Under the pieces are notes generated by a model. That model saw nothing but the letters and a program-made list of their open reading frames with translations. It had not been told where the DNA came from and did no database searches. 64,000 nt of DNA, taken from Camarhynchus parvulus (Eukaryota > Chordata > Aves > Passeriformes > Thraupidae). The stretch is from contig NC_044572.1 of assembly GCF_901933205.1 (NCBI RefSeq), positions 30,886,001 to 30,950,000 on the forward strand, read 5' to 3'. A program made the position numbers and the translations under genes. This document shows positions 1 through 12,370 of the stretch, one piece after another. Positions within the stretch are counted from its first letter, which is position 1; every line of letters starts with the position of its first letter.

Positions 1-3000
1 GCTTGATTCAAGATTAAACACTTCAGCAAAAGAAAAATAATATGCCATCTGTTGCTATGTAGGAATAAAGAATGTCGTGTTTCACCAAATAGCCACTGCA
101 GTGATTTTTGTGTTGCGCTTATTAACAGTTTGATACTGCTGATTAAAAAATCATAAACGGGAATAGAGATATTTTCTAGCACTCAGGAGAAAGAACAGAT
201 TTGATTTTATTCTGCTACCGAGCCAACATGTTCAAATAGGGAACCATTAAAGAGTGACCTTCTAATGTCTCCATCTGCCCACAATAAAACTTACCTTCCC
301 TGCAACAGAGCAGTTGACTGTGTTGATACTTTATAATGAAGATCATGGCCATTTCTCCCTATTTGCTGGATCCTCAGGTATGAAATCTTGGTTATGACCT
401 CAGGACTTGCTATTTATATTCTTGTGATCTTAGACAGCACCATTGTTGTTCATACATGACCAGTTAAATGGATTGGAGAATGAAAAAACTGGGTTTTTAT
501 TCTGTAAACAATGTTATTAGTTATGAAAAGAAACAGAAAAAGCAGAAGATTGGTAGATTTAAACTATAAACAGAGAAAATTAAAATAGCTTCTCTTATGA
601 AAAATTGGCACTTAGAATTAGGGAAAAACCTGAAATATTTAAGAGAACTCAGTTATGCACACTGATAAAAATCCCTGTAAACCTAAAAAGAAGAAATTAA
701 AGTAAGATGGGTTCAATGAACTTTATTTCCAGCTCTGGTAACTGACTGAACACCTTACGTCTAATTTTTATTATTAAAGAGACTGTTAAGGAGAGAGTAG
801 TGAAGAGGTCAAAGATAAGAGGCAATCTGATGCTCATAGATTAAAATAAACAATAAAAATGTACCTTCTGGGATCATGGGGTTGATGTCAGTAGCCCCAC
901 TACTCGGTGCAAAAATCCTATTGACTTGATCAAGACTAGACTTCCAACCTTGGCTTTTAAAAGGGAGAAATTATTTTAAAGGAATAACATAGGCATTGTG
1001 CCAAGTGCACATTAAATACAGATGGGGATTCCCATTTAACTTCTGTTTCAGCTGCAGAAAGCAGGCATTTGTGATTCAAAAAGTAAAGAAAGTTTATCAT
1101 TCTTTGAAGATTGGAAGGAATAGGGTTTATTTGTTGGGGTCATGTTGAGAAAAATGGTGGCAAAAAGAGCACATAGTGAATGAGACCCAAAATAAGATTT
1201 AGGGATTCTGTTTACTCCTGAAGCACAGACAATCCAATAAGCAGAAAGCTGAGAAACAGTTCTAGGAGAAAGCCATTGTCCGAATACAATGATCAATTAA
1301 AACATACAGCGCTCTAAGCAGCAAATTTAAAACTGGACAATAGGAAAAAAACAAAACAAAACAAAACCAAAAAACCTTGTCAAATTCTTCTTAAGGGAAG
1401 TCACTCACTGACCCAAACCTGCATGAGACTCACAAAGGTGGCACAGGGGCCAAGGTGCTGTGTCCTTGCTCCCAGTATGCCTGTGCATATGCCTCCCTCT
1501 GGCTTGCCCTGAAAACCCACCTTTGGCTTGGTCTAGGTAAGAAATGTCCCTAAAATTCTCAGAATTCCAAACAATCATTTTTGCCTTAAGCAACAATCCA
1601 TTCCTGTCTCAGGAGTACTACTAAAGATAGGAAGATGATGAAATTTCATTTATGTTCCCGAGATGTATGTGTTTTGGCCGATATGAAGAAGGACACAAAA
1701 GGACCAGTTCTTCTCTCTGTTCATGACTATTTTTAATTTTCTTTAGAGTTATTCCAGAATTCTAATTAAACAGGAATATACTCAGCTGCTGGGTAGCGGC
1801 TTCTAACAGCTCCAATCCTACTTTGAATGGAGCCAGTGCATTTGTGTACACCTCCAGCCCCTGCAAAGGAAAGTGGGGGGCTTAGGCTGGGTGGGGGCAG
1901 CAGCTCACCCTGACAGTCCCCTGATCCTCCACAGCAGGATCCAGCTGGTGGAGCATGTGGCAGAGCCCCTGGCACAGCCATAAATTACTTCCAGTGTGTA
2001 TGACTATGATTAGCTGTTTGACTTCTTGTTAAGCAACACTTCCAATATCTGTAGGCACACAGTAAGCAGTTTGGAACTGCTGATTGCTCTCTGATTTACG
2101 AGGGGTGGTGGAGAAGGATGAAGAGAGACATAAGTCTCATTTCACTGCAGTTTGGGAATCGGAAGCAAAACGTAACTGACAAGGAAACCAGACAGAAATT
2201 TAGTTGTCAGCCCACAATACACACTTTTCACTCTTTTGGGGCTTGCCTTTTACTCTCTTTCTCTTTTTTTTTTCTTAAGTAATTAACACACTATTTATCT
2301 TACAAATTTCAGCTAAAAATTAGAGTATCAATATAGGGAAAAAACTCTTCCAATCCCATTTATACAATATCACATCCAGACTAAGCAACACCAATAGTGA
2401 TAAATGTAAATTCAAAACACAGTTCAGATTCATGAGATTTCCAGACCAAACAAGGTTAAACATACTTGGAAGAAGTTCAGCTACAGATCTGCATTTTGGA
2501 CACATGTCCCTTCATAACCTCCCAACTTTTGAACACTTGCTCATCATTTCTTTCTCAAATGATGTTTCCAGATCAACAAACTTATCCTTCCCTGGGATCA
2601 GTCATTTCCTTAGTCTTGCCTTTTAGAAAGCAACCCTTTTACTGTCTGTTTTATGACACTGGTAACACTCTGTGCTCCAGCTCTGTATTAATCTTCAGAG
2701 AATGTTATTTATTTTACAGTATTGGCACAGCAAGAGACTTTCCTCTGCTTTGGATGAGGGCCCCTGGAGACAGCAGACACACCACCAGCACAGTGCCAAA
2801 ATAATACTGCAGCACAATCAGCCTAAATTAGCATAAAATACTGAGATAACACCATTTCTTTTTCTTCAGATACTGCTCATAGTGATATATTATGTTATGA
2901 AGAGCAGACTGAGATCATAGTTTTCCTCTCCTGTAAAACCCTAACCATATTCTCCTAACTTTCCTAGCTTCAGGCCCTCAGCAGAAGTCCTGTTATTCCC

Positions 3001-3563
3001 CATCTTGGCTTTGCTGCATAGTGCTGTGAATCATCCTACATAAACTGCACAGGCACGCAAAACTAAGAATTTACTTGATTTGTCACTTACATAATACTGT
3101 AGTACTGATCTCTCAAGGAGTCTGGTAATTTTATATTGAACTAGTGAGAATACTACTCTCCTTATAATTTGTGTGAGAAAATGTTCTAATTAGAAAACCT
3201 AATTAGGAAAAGTCTTAGGTTGACTTTTGTACCTGAAAACAGAAACACTGTCAATTTTTCATCACTAGGACTTTTTATGAGAAGACATTTTGAAAACTGT
3301 TTTTCAAAATGTATTATTGGAGTTTCAAGACTAAGAGTAAATGAAAAAGCTCAGTGGTGAAAGGCACTTCTTAGTAAGACTGACAGAGTGGAAGTCTTTA
3401 ACCATGGGTGGCATCTATCAAAGAGAAGCTTCTGTTTCCTACAGCTTTAGTAAGCAGAGCTGCACAAACACTGGTCCCATGTAGGCTGGTTTTCTGGATA
3501 GGCACCTATACTAATTTTTATATCAGATCCCCTTAGAAAGCAGTGTGAATGAACATATTCCAT

Positions 3564-3650
3564 AGTTTAGGGCACACTTCCATTATATCCCATTAGCTAA
3601 ATTCACTATAAATTTAGCTATTGGGATATAATGGAAGTGTGCCCTAAACT
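3564..3650. repeat. 87-nt near-perfect inverted repeat (hairpin)
   Basis: The left arm (3564-3603) and right arm (3611-3650) are 40 nt each and reverse complementary with one mismatch, separated by the 7-nt loop CACTATA. The arms begin AGTTTAGGGCACACTTCC. The element could be a small foldback transposon (MITE-like), a recently formed palindrome, or a young miRNA-type hairpin. No convincing target-site duplication is visible at its edges, and I do not recognise a family. Confidence 0.9.
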
Positions 3651-6600
3651 TTACTGCTGTCTGTAAAGTAATGAATCAGTATTTTTCTTTTTCAGATAAT
3701 CCCCTTAATTCTAGTCTCTACTTAATTTTTTTTTAAATCCCGCAATTTCTAAAATAAGTCAGTGGATAATTTCATGACAAAGTCTGAAGCAACCTGAGTG
3801 ACATCCACATCCACTCCAAAGCTCAGACGTAACGCAAACACAGCTGCATATTTTATCATATTCTATCATCAATTTTCACACACACTTGGCAAAATCTTAC
3901 TGATGTTTTTGAGTCCCCACATACATAAGCCTGACACCCCCTCAAAGGCAAATCCCCACAACCATTTCATGAGGAGGGCCCAGTTTTCTTTAAAAATGTC
4001 ATTCATTACTAGGGGTAAAGAATTTGTCATCCACCTGTTCTGCAAGATTCTAATGGTTACATTACTTACATGTAAAACATATGGATTTATGCTGGGGTGG
4101 GAACATCACTCACCACACTAAGGAGGATTAAGACACCTTTTAACCTTCCCAGTGAAGCTCTACAGACAAGAACTTAAGGGTACCTTATTAAGAACAAGGC
4201 TAAGTGTAATGGAGCACATTAGTGTATTTCAGTGCAGTCAAGTGCATTATGGTCTCAGCCACCAAGACAGTTTCTGTATTTCACTTTGTGACTGACCGTG
4301 CAGAGGGGTTAAAAGTGTAATCTGATGTCACTCCTTTTACATTAATATATTTCTAATTTGTCTACTAGTGGTATTGTCACAGCACAGCAGCTTACTAGGA
4401 TAGGTGGCATGCAGAGAAATTCCACCACCTCCAATTTTGCTCTTAAAAAATCTTAATTCCAAGTCTTACATCAGCCATTGATATTTAACATGACTGATAC
4501 TGAGGTTTTGATGGTTAACAGTGGGCTTATGTGAAAACTAAAATGCTTTGATGAACTCAACACTAACATGGACTTTTCAGCCTCTTTTTCCCTTGTTCCC
4601 AAGGGGAACAAACTAGTCTACAGCAAACCCAGAAAAAAAAATTGGATGTGAATAAACACAAAGTAAGTCCATGTCATAAAAAATAACCCCAAACCCCTAA
4701 GTGCAGTAAAGACAAATCCAAATTGTTTCCTCAGAACCAGAGCTAAAGATGCCTCCCTCCCCTTTCCCTCATGTATAATAAGGTGCAAAGTTCTGCCTGG
4801 AGCTTTTCCCAGTGCCATGGAGTCCACAGAGTGGTTTGTATTCACCACAGCTGAACCTGGATCCACTTTTTCTCAAACAAGGGAAATAATATCTCTCCTC
4901 TGCCCCACAGCTAGTATCCATGAAACTTACAGAAATTCAGTATTTCATTTAGGTAGACAGGAATCTGCAAACTGGCCATTAACTAAAAATTTACTAAAGA
5001 AGAACAAACAAATGCACCCACACATCCCAGCATTTGCATGAGCTTTAATTCACAGCATGGCCACATAAATCTCTTTTCCTACACAAACAAACTACAGAAA
5101 GGATATGAAATATGAACAGTGAAAAACCAGATGAATACCAATACTAACAGCATTTGAAATATATGAAAATTAGACTATAAACTAAAGCAACATGGTCACA
5201 GCAGCTAAGGTAGATACCAAGGTTTTGATGCTGATATACAGAGAAGGTACAAATTTTATTTCTCTTCTACTCTTATTTCAGTTAGCTGAAATACTTCTCA
5301 TCAAGCACCAGTTCACAGAAGTTTTGAGCTCTTTAGATGATAGGTGTGGAAAAAAAGCCCAAAAGAAAAAGCAATACTCCACCATGTGGCATTGCATGAG
5401 AACAGGCAGAATCCTTCCTCAAGTCAGACTTTTCCAAGTCTTATATTGATTTGCAATATAAAGTGTAAAATCATAGTGGAACAGAGCAGTTTTGTGGAAT
5501 CATATTCTGATACATTTGGAAGAAACAAACCAAAAACAAACAAACAAAAAGACACCTACCAAATTCAGTCAATTTCAGCAGACTGTGAATTTGGGAGGAA
5601 AAAACCCTTTTGGCTCAGTCCCTAACAATGCAGTTCAGGTACCTAGAATGAAATAGTCCTCTGTTTGAAATGACTACTTACATATTTCAATATTTTATGA
5701 AACACTCAAAAAAATTCGAGAAGCATTTTTATGGGACTGAAAATATTTAGTGGAGGGATGAGAAAGGCTTTTAAAGAAAAACTTCAAATTTCCTTTCATT
5801 CTCAAGAAAACGGTTGAGATTTCAAAAACCTCCTTAAACTGAATTATTTTCCTTTGCACTCTTTATGAAAAATCCCTAGCTTTTTCTCTTTTTTTTGGTT
5901 TAAAATCCTTCTCTCCTAGTCAATTTTCCATATATCAATCTTGAATTTTTAGACCATTTTCCAAAGTGTGTTCCAGAGGAAAAACAAGTCTAATCATAAG
6001 TAATTGCAGTAATAATTTTTGCCTGGGGAAAGACAGTTGCTCTACTCAATTAATAGGAAGATATAAAGTTATTTACAACAGCTTGTCCTCACATTCCTCA
6101 TCATAATATGGCACAACCAGAGATTTACAGGATAAATATAAAACAGTAATGAATATGGTGATGTTGGGTTCTATTTGGGGATCATTTATGACAATGGTTT
6201 TGCAAAACAGCCATTGAAGTGAGATAGAAATAACCACAACACAGATGGCTCCAAAACTAATCTGTGAGCATCTGCATATTTTGGTAAGTACTTAGAAATA
6301 CTACATGGGTAGAAAAAATGATGTGCAAATGTACTTAAATCTGTAACACATGCATATTTTTCTTTACCTCAGAAACCATAGAACTGTCCATAATATCAAT
6401 CCTTTGGCCCAGAAAACCAAGAGCTAAAGTTTAATTAATGTCTAGTCATAATGAAAAGATGAATTTTCAAATTATATCTATGAAACAGGAATTATCCTCT
6501 CAGACAAAACTAGAAAAATATGGGATTTAGTATTAATTAATTTAGACATAAAGCAGGTCACTTCTGCTCAATTCAGTTTAATGTCAAGAAAATCATATCA

Positions 6601-9600
6601 AAAGTAGCTATCAGCACACCCCATTCATCATCAGGGCAGACTTATTTTTAGTCACAATATATGAAATTTCTTTGAAAGGCAGAGGTCCTGTACAGCTTCT
6701 CTGAGGAGAATGTAGATACACCAGAGGTGAAGGAAGGCCCAGCTTCACAAACCCACAAGCTAACACTGAGCTCCATAATGAAACTAGGAGTACCTACACC
6801 ATCTGTGCATTTTTTGGTTTGGGATTTTTTGGGGGGGTTTGTGGCTTTTTTTCAGCTGAGACACAAATGGCAGTACTTCTAGGAAAGTGCTTCATAAAAA
6901 CTGGTCATCTGTGAGCCCATAAATCTCTGGAGAAAAAATGAACTTTCAAACATATATATTAGGAAATGGCATTATCCTCAAAGAGGGTCAGATGTCATTG
7001 GTTTGTTATCTATAACAAAAAAGGAGTTGATCAAAAAATTTATAGTGCCCCAAAAAGTCTCACTTTTCTGATATTAATATTCATGTTTACTGATGCAAGA
7101 TAAATTTGCCTTCTCTTTCTGTCCAGGCTTTAAATGTTGATTTGACTGATCCATACAGAATTATAAAGTTGTCCATGTGCTAACACATCTATCATAAGGA
7201 AATAAAAGCATGGGCTGTGACTTACCACTGGGAGCTGTAGCCTGTTCTTTGAAAACAAGATGACTCTGGCTGTAGCCAGCTCCCTGAATGACTGGGAATT
7301 ATTCCATACTAATTTTGACAAAGTGTTTTCAATGAAAACTGGGACCATACTTGCAGAGCCTGCAATTCCACTGACTGCTGCTCTCCAAGTCTCCATCAGG
7401 AGCTGCATGTGCTGGGCATGGAGGTACCACAATGACCTCATGCCCGCTCATTATGGCTTTGCAGGTAGAACTCAAATTTATTTCTGAATTCGACCTTACC
7501 TGCAACTCAAGTCAAAGCATTTGATAAAGATCTGCTTCTTCAGTGTCCAAACTTCACACATCTAATGTGAGCTTCTAAGCAACACAGTACTGACAGACTG
7601 GCTCTGGTAAGAGCCTCTGAAATACACATTTCTCCTCACTCAATTTGTGCAGCACAATGAAACCCCGCTCTTGAATGGGACATCGCATTTACAGTGTATT
7701 ACGAATATTCTTAGAGAAGTTTCTACACACCAAAGGCACCAGTGAAAGAAAATATAAAGGAAAGAGGAACATGAGTAATAATGAGCAAGAGAGCATTGAA
7801 GGGCAATAGTTATCCCTGTCTTTTAACTGTATTCTTACTAAGTATCATACAAATGTAGAGACCAAAGGTCACAGCTTAACCTTCTAATCATATGAAAACC
7901 ACTAAAATAATCCATAAAAGAGGAAGGTATTGATAATGAATCTTGTAGCAAAATTCTTTCCTCTGTTTGTAAGGTTTCTTTGGTACGTACTAAAAATTGC
8001 TTGTTTCACTCACCTTCTGTACAGAAAGCTAATTTCATCTGTTTTTATAGATAGATTTCTCAAATAAGTTCTTTTCCAAGTTCAGCTGTCTCTGGTTGTA
8101 ACAGAAACATTCTAGCAGCAGTGATACTCTATAGACTCCATCACAGCATTTGGGAAATGGGGGGAGATCATCTTGTATTCAGTCTTATGGAGCAGGGGTT
8201 TTTAAAATGGGAAAATTAAAGCTTATTCCTTCTTTGCATAGGACAGTTGGCTTCAGGGGAACTTGAGGCTGCAATTGCTTTTACTCGCTAAACATCAGGT
8301 CAGTTGAGTGGCTTGGGACAATACTTACAACTGATTTCAACCCAACTTTAACTTAATTATGTGTGAAGTCATGAAGAGCAAAAAAATCTTGAGCTGTGTC
8401 TGTAAAAATCTTATCTACTGACAGTACTGGAGAAGTGCAAAGCTTGATTTTCAGTCTTATTTTCTTGTTCACATGAATCCAGAAGATCCTTAAAACAAAG
8501 AAGATCCTTATAAACAAAACCTACTGGATACTGAAATCTCTCAGACTTGATTAAATATACAGAATTTCTAAAAGCTAAATAGCAGAAGAGAATCAACATT
8601 TTGATTAGAATGAAACTATTTCTGTCCTTCCATAGCCAACAGTAATAATCATCTGAGAGCATCAGATCACATAACCTTTTCACAGCAAAGGTCTGTACTA
8701 AGGGCTGTCTAAGGCTGGGATGCTTCCAAAGGCAAACTGTTTACTCAGAGGCAGATTTGATGACGGCTCATGTTTTTCCACAAGGCAGCTAGCTTGCTGA
8801 AGACCTTTAAAAAAAATCTTTCCCTAGAGCTCATCCACTGGGCTGTTTGGGCTAAGTATTTAAAGCAGTAGCAAAGTGCCAAGTCAAAAGCAAAGAATTT
8901 GTTTCTTAGACAAGCAAGGAAAAGACAAAGAGCAAAAGTTAGCACTGCAGATTATTGCAAGCTTCAGAGAATACAAAACAATTGTTTTAGAGACAGCTAA
9001 AAATATCTTCTTGCAAGGCTGCTTGCTCTTCTGCCAAAGGCATACAATACACTGAGAAACATTCGCAGAATCAAAATATTTATACTACAAAGTAGCAGTT
9101 TCTACTTTAGAAACTTATAGCTGATTAAGTTAGAACTTCATGTTCTGTAATAAGGACAGAAGAATATCAACCATAGCCATAAGTAAATATTGGCTTCGTT
9201 ACAAGCTTATTGTTAAAACAGAAAAAAAATAAATCCAGCAAATTTTTTTCTCTAGATCACAGTTACCTTGGTGTAACTATCAATACAATTATAAGACAAA
9301 ATACAATTTTACTTTCTAACCTTCTCTTTGCTCATGTGACATGAGTTGTACTAGAATGCACCCTGAAAAAAATAACAGAAGGGCTGTACAAAAAAATAGT
9401 CACCTGGTCTCTCAGGAAACTTTATAAATGATTGTTCTATATACTCAAAAATCTTGGCTCAACTTAAAATTCAATATAACTCTTCATTTGTAGTCCAAGG
9501 GAATGCAGAAACTTAAAGGTTTATAGAGTTCAAACTTCAGAGAAACTTTATTGGAAAGTGTCAAGTTCAGCTCCTTTGTTAATTACAAGCATCAGAAAAT

Positions 9601-10540
9601 CTTGCCTTTTTATGGGGAAAAAATAGAGACAAGTGATTTAAATCATGATCAGAGTGAAAATTCACTTTTGAAAATCCAAGTTTTCTTGCCATATTTAGCA
9701 AATATCAAACCAGTATTTACAGCAACATCAACAGTGCAGCTCTGAGGCTGCCAGTATTGCCTCCAACTGTGTAAACCATGTTTTTCTTCCTTCTTTTTTG
9801 AAATCTTTTCTTCACTTTTCCCCTTCCACAGACACAAAACTTAGCAGGAATTTAACATGTTATGGTATTTGTATCACTGGAGAAACAACTTCAGGAATCA
9901 TTAATTGCCAGCTCTCGCATTTATTTTTAATTGCTCTCTTTTGTTGTAACCCAAGAAAGAAAACCAAAAAAAGATACAAATGGGTGCCAGCCAAACTTGT
10001 GTGCCAAAAATAAACCTGTCTCTAAGTAAGGCCCAAAACTGAGACTATTGTAGGCTTTCAGAAAAAGACTAATCATCAACAAAACAGTTTGCACAGTTTG
10101 CTGAACTACAGTAAGCAATTTCCAGTAAGAGAACAGTAAAGCAGCACAAGTGGAAAAAGAGCAAAGTGTTGAAAGCATTTATATTGTTTGTTACTTGATT
10201 CATCAGTTGCAACTTCACTACTTCCCCCTGAATGTCTTCTTCCTTTGCATGTTGATGAAAATCAGAAGAGAGCAAAACAGACTTTTGGTGCTACAAACCG
10301 TTTCTATCAGCTGGTGAGGCTTGACTCTGGAGATGTTTCCCTTGCCTTGAAGAGAAAGTGAGGTACAGTGAGTGTTAAGGAGTAAGAGATCAAATCATGT
10401 GACTCAATCTCTAGTTCATCTCCAACAGTAACTGCCTCCATCCTTCTCTTCATGTTGGCATCATCAAAAAATATCTGTGCTTGCCATCGTCCTCTCTGTT
10501 TCTTACCCATTCATACAACTTGTCCCTCAAGTCACTACCT

Positions 10541-10575
10541 AAATATACATATATTATATATATATATATATATAA
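10541..10575. repeat. (TA)n microsatellite
   Basis: A run of alternating T and A with a few interruptions. It is simple sequence of no apparent function and likely polymorphic. Confidence 0.85.
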
Positions 10576-11188
10576 AGGGGGAACTAGCACATAATTTCTG
10601 ACAAAATTGTCTCAACCTTCAGCTTGGCAGTTTACTTGAAGTACAGCAGCATGGGACTTCTGTGTCATTCTCTGCAACCATGAACACACCAGAATGCTGC
10701 CCTCAGCTGATCCTGCAGCATGGTATGATACATTATGAACATCATCTGACTTCTCAGGTTTTGTCACAGCACAGGAGAAATGGATAGAAGAGCCAGTGCC
10801 TATGAAATTGCATGGAAATTAAGTGTCAGAATCATCACACATAGAAACACAATAGGGACAATTCATGCTCACCTCAGGACTGTTCAGAAACTGGCTTCAT
10901 CTCAATATGAACTACACTGAAGAGCAAACACAAGAGGACATCCTGCAGTTTCTGCTGCTACTGCTGGCATTACTACTTAAGTGCACTTTCTTGTAAGTCT
11001 TCAAAAAGTCTTAACTTGGTTCTTTATAGTGCCATAACTTTAAAATGCCTACTATGTATTGTCATACCATCGAGCCTGTAAGCTGGTAACTTTGTCTTGG
11101 TACATTTGGAGTTTTAAAGAAGTATAAAAGACATTAATACACAAAGTGAGCCCTAAGTATTGTCACACTTGAAATTCAGAACATGTTC

Positions 11189-11246
11189 AATGTTATTAGA
11201 ATGTTATTAGATGTTGTTAGAATGTTGTAGGATGTTATTAGAAGTT
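11189..11246. repeat. Degenerate tandem repeat, unit about 11-14 nt
   Basis: About four to five imperfect copies of a unit resembling ATGTTATTAGA (variants ATGTTGTTAGA and ATGTTGTAGG) occur in a row. It is a short minisatellite in intergenic sequence downstream of POLR1F. Confidence 0.65.
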
Positions 11247-11908
11247 GTAAACACTTCTATTGAAGTGACCTAATAGCATCAGCATTAATCACTACAGCAA
11301 AATGTTTTATCATCTAGGAACAGAGATGAACAGCAAGTTTCCACATTCATGCTGTTTACTTCCAAGGCCTTCAAAGAGCTGGTCTTGTAACAGGTAAATC
11401 AATACCAAAGCCATCACAGCCTCCTGCCTTGGTGAAACACTAAACCATGTCACACTACATTTCTCCCCAGAGCTCCTCGCAACTGAAAAGAGCTGCAACC
11501 AAAAGCTGAAAATTCAAACTAAAAAAAAAAAATTCTCTTTTAAGCCTCCTGGGAATTCACATGAATTTCCCAGAAACCCAAAGATAATCCTAATCTACTC
11601 TTGTAAAATCAAGACACTGATTGGCAAAGATGGAGTTAGAGTAGCACACACTGTAACTATCAACTGGCTAATGCTAATACGGAACAGGAAAGCAGACAGA
11701 GAGGTGATGCATGTGCTCCTGTAATTACATTCCAGTTCTGTTGTGCCTTGTTTTCCAGTAAAAAAAACAGGCAGACACTGCTTCTACCACTACCTTAAAA
11801 GATCCTGCCTTTCAAACTGCTGGCGCACATATTCACACAAACACCATCTGACCAAGCAGAGCAGACTGTGTAGTAAAGAAAAAGTGATACACATTTTCAA
11901 AACAGGGT

Positions 11909-11914
11909 TTTATT
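11909..11914 (-). promoter_or_regulatory. Candidate POLR1F polyadenylation signal
   Basis: The plus strand reads TTTATT, which is AATAAA on the gene strand, about 45 nt past the POLR1F stop codon. Its position suggests a very short 3' UTR with cleavage near 11.89 kb. Longer alternative 3' ends cannot be excluded. Confidence 0.55.
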
Positions 11915-11958
11915 GAAACTTATCAAAAACATCTGAAATGTAATACAGGGAAGACACT

Positions 11959-12370
11959 TCAGACCTCAGTCCTTTTCTTTTTTGCTTTGGGTTTTTCTGA
12001 CAGCTGAGATAATTCACTTTCTTCAACTTCATCACAATGCTTTCTTTTCTTTTTCTTTGACTTTTTATGGTCACTTTGGTAACCACTGGAGTCACTGGTA
12101 GGCAATACAAGTTCCTGTTCTCCTTGCTTGTCCTTGTCCTTGTCTTTTTTCTTTTTCTTCTTCTTCTTCTTATCATCACATAATCCATTCACAGCATCAA
12201 TACCTGGGTCTTCTTCATTTTCCCTCCCAAGGTTACCCATCTCATTTAAAGGCTCTTCTGTGACATTATCTTTCCCACTGTTATTTAGGCCATTTTCCTG
12301 GTGGTCAAGCTTTTGAACTTCATCCCCATTTGTACTTTCAGGGACTGCATCAGATTTTTTGGGCCGCATG
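11959..12370 (-). CDS. POLR1F: POLR1F coding exon 4 (lysine-rich tail)
   Basis: The acceptor TTTACAG precedes C ATG CGG CCC, and the first base completes a serine codon begun in exon 3. It codes for residues 200-336, then a stop. The stretch is acidic, then carries nine lysines followed by alternating Asp-Lys, then [19 protein letters not shown] and a basic end. The lysine runs make an AAG-rich strand (CTT/TTC on the plus strand, about 12138-12172) that may be length-variable. The exon can be read as an independent open frame beginning with ATG at 12369, but the splice phase shows it is the last coding exon. Confidence 0.95.

Larger units (their letters stand above)
1..11890. other. Intergenic, no gene recognised
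   Basis: AT-rich sequence downstream of the POLR1F 3' end. The open frames here are short (mostly under 110 codons), occur on both strands, and show no recognisable protein or exon-like splice pattern. The notable contents are the long hairpin at 3564-3650, a degenerate tandem repeat near 11.19 kb, a TA microsatellite near 10.55 kb and a GC-richer patch at about 1780-1985. By remembered synteny the next genes in this direction would be FERD3L and TWIST1, so distal enhancers are possible, but nothing in the bases alone identifies one. Confidence 0.7.

Noticed and set aside
1766..1981. 71-codon minus-strand frame in a GC-richer patch
   Set aside because: No recognisable protein and no splice-site support; the Pro/Gly-rich composition follows from local base content.
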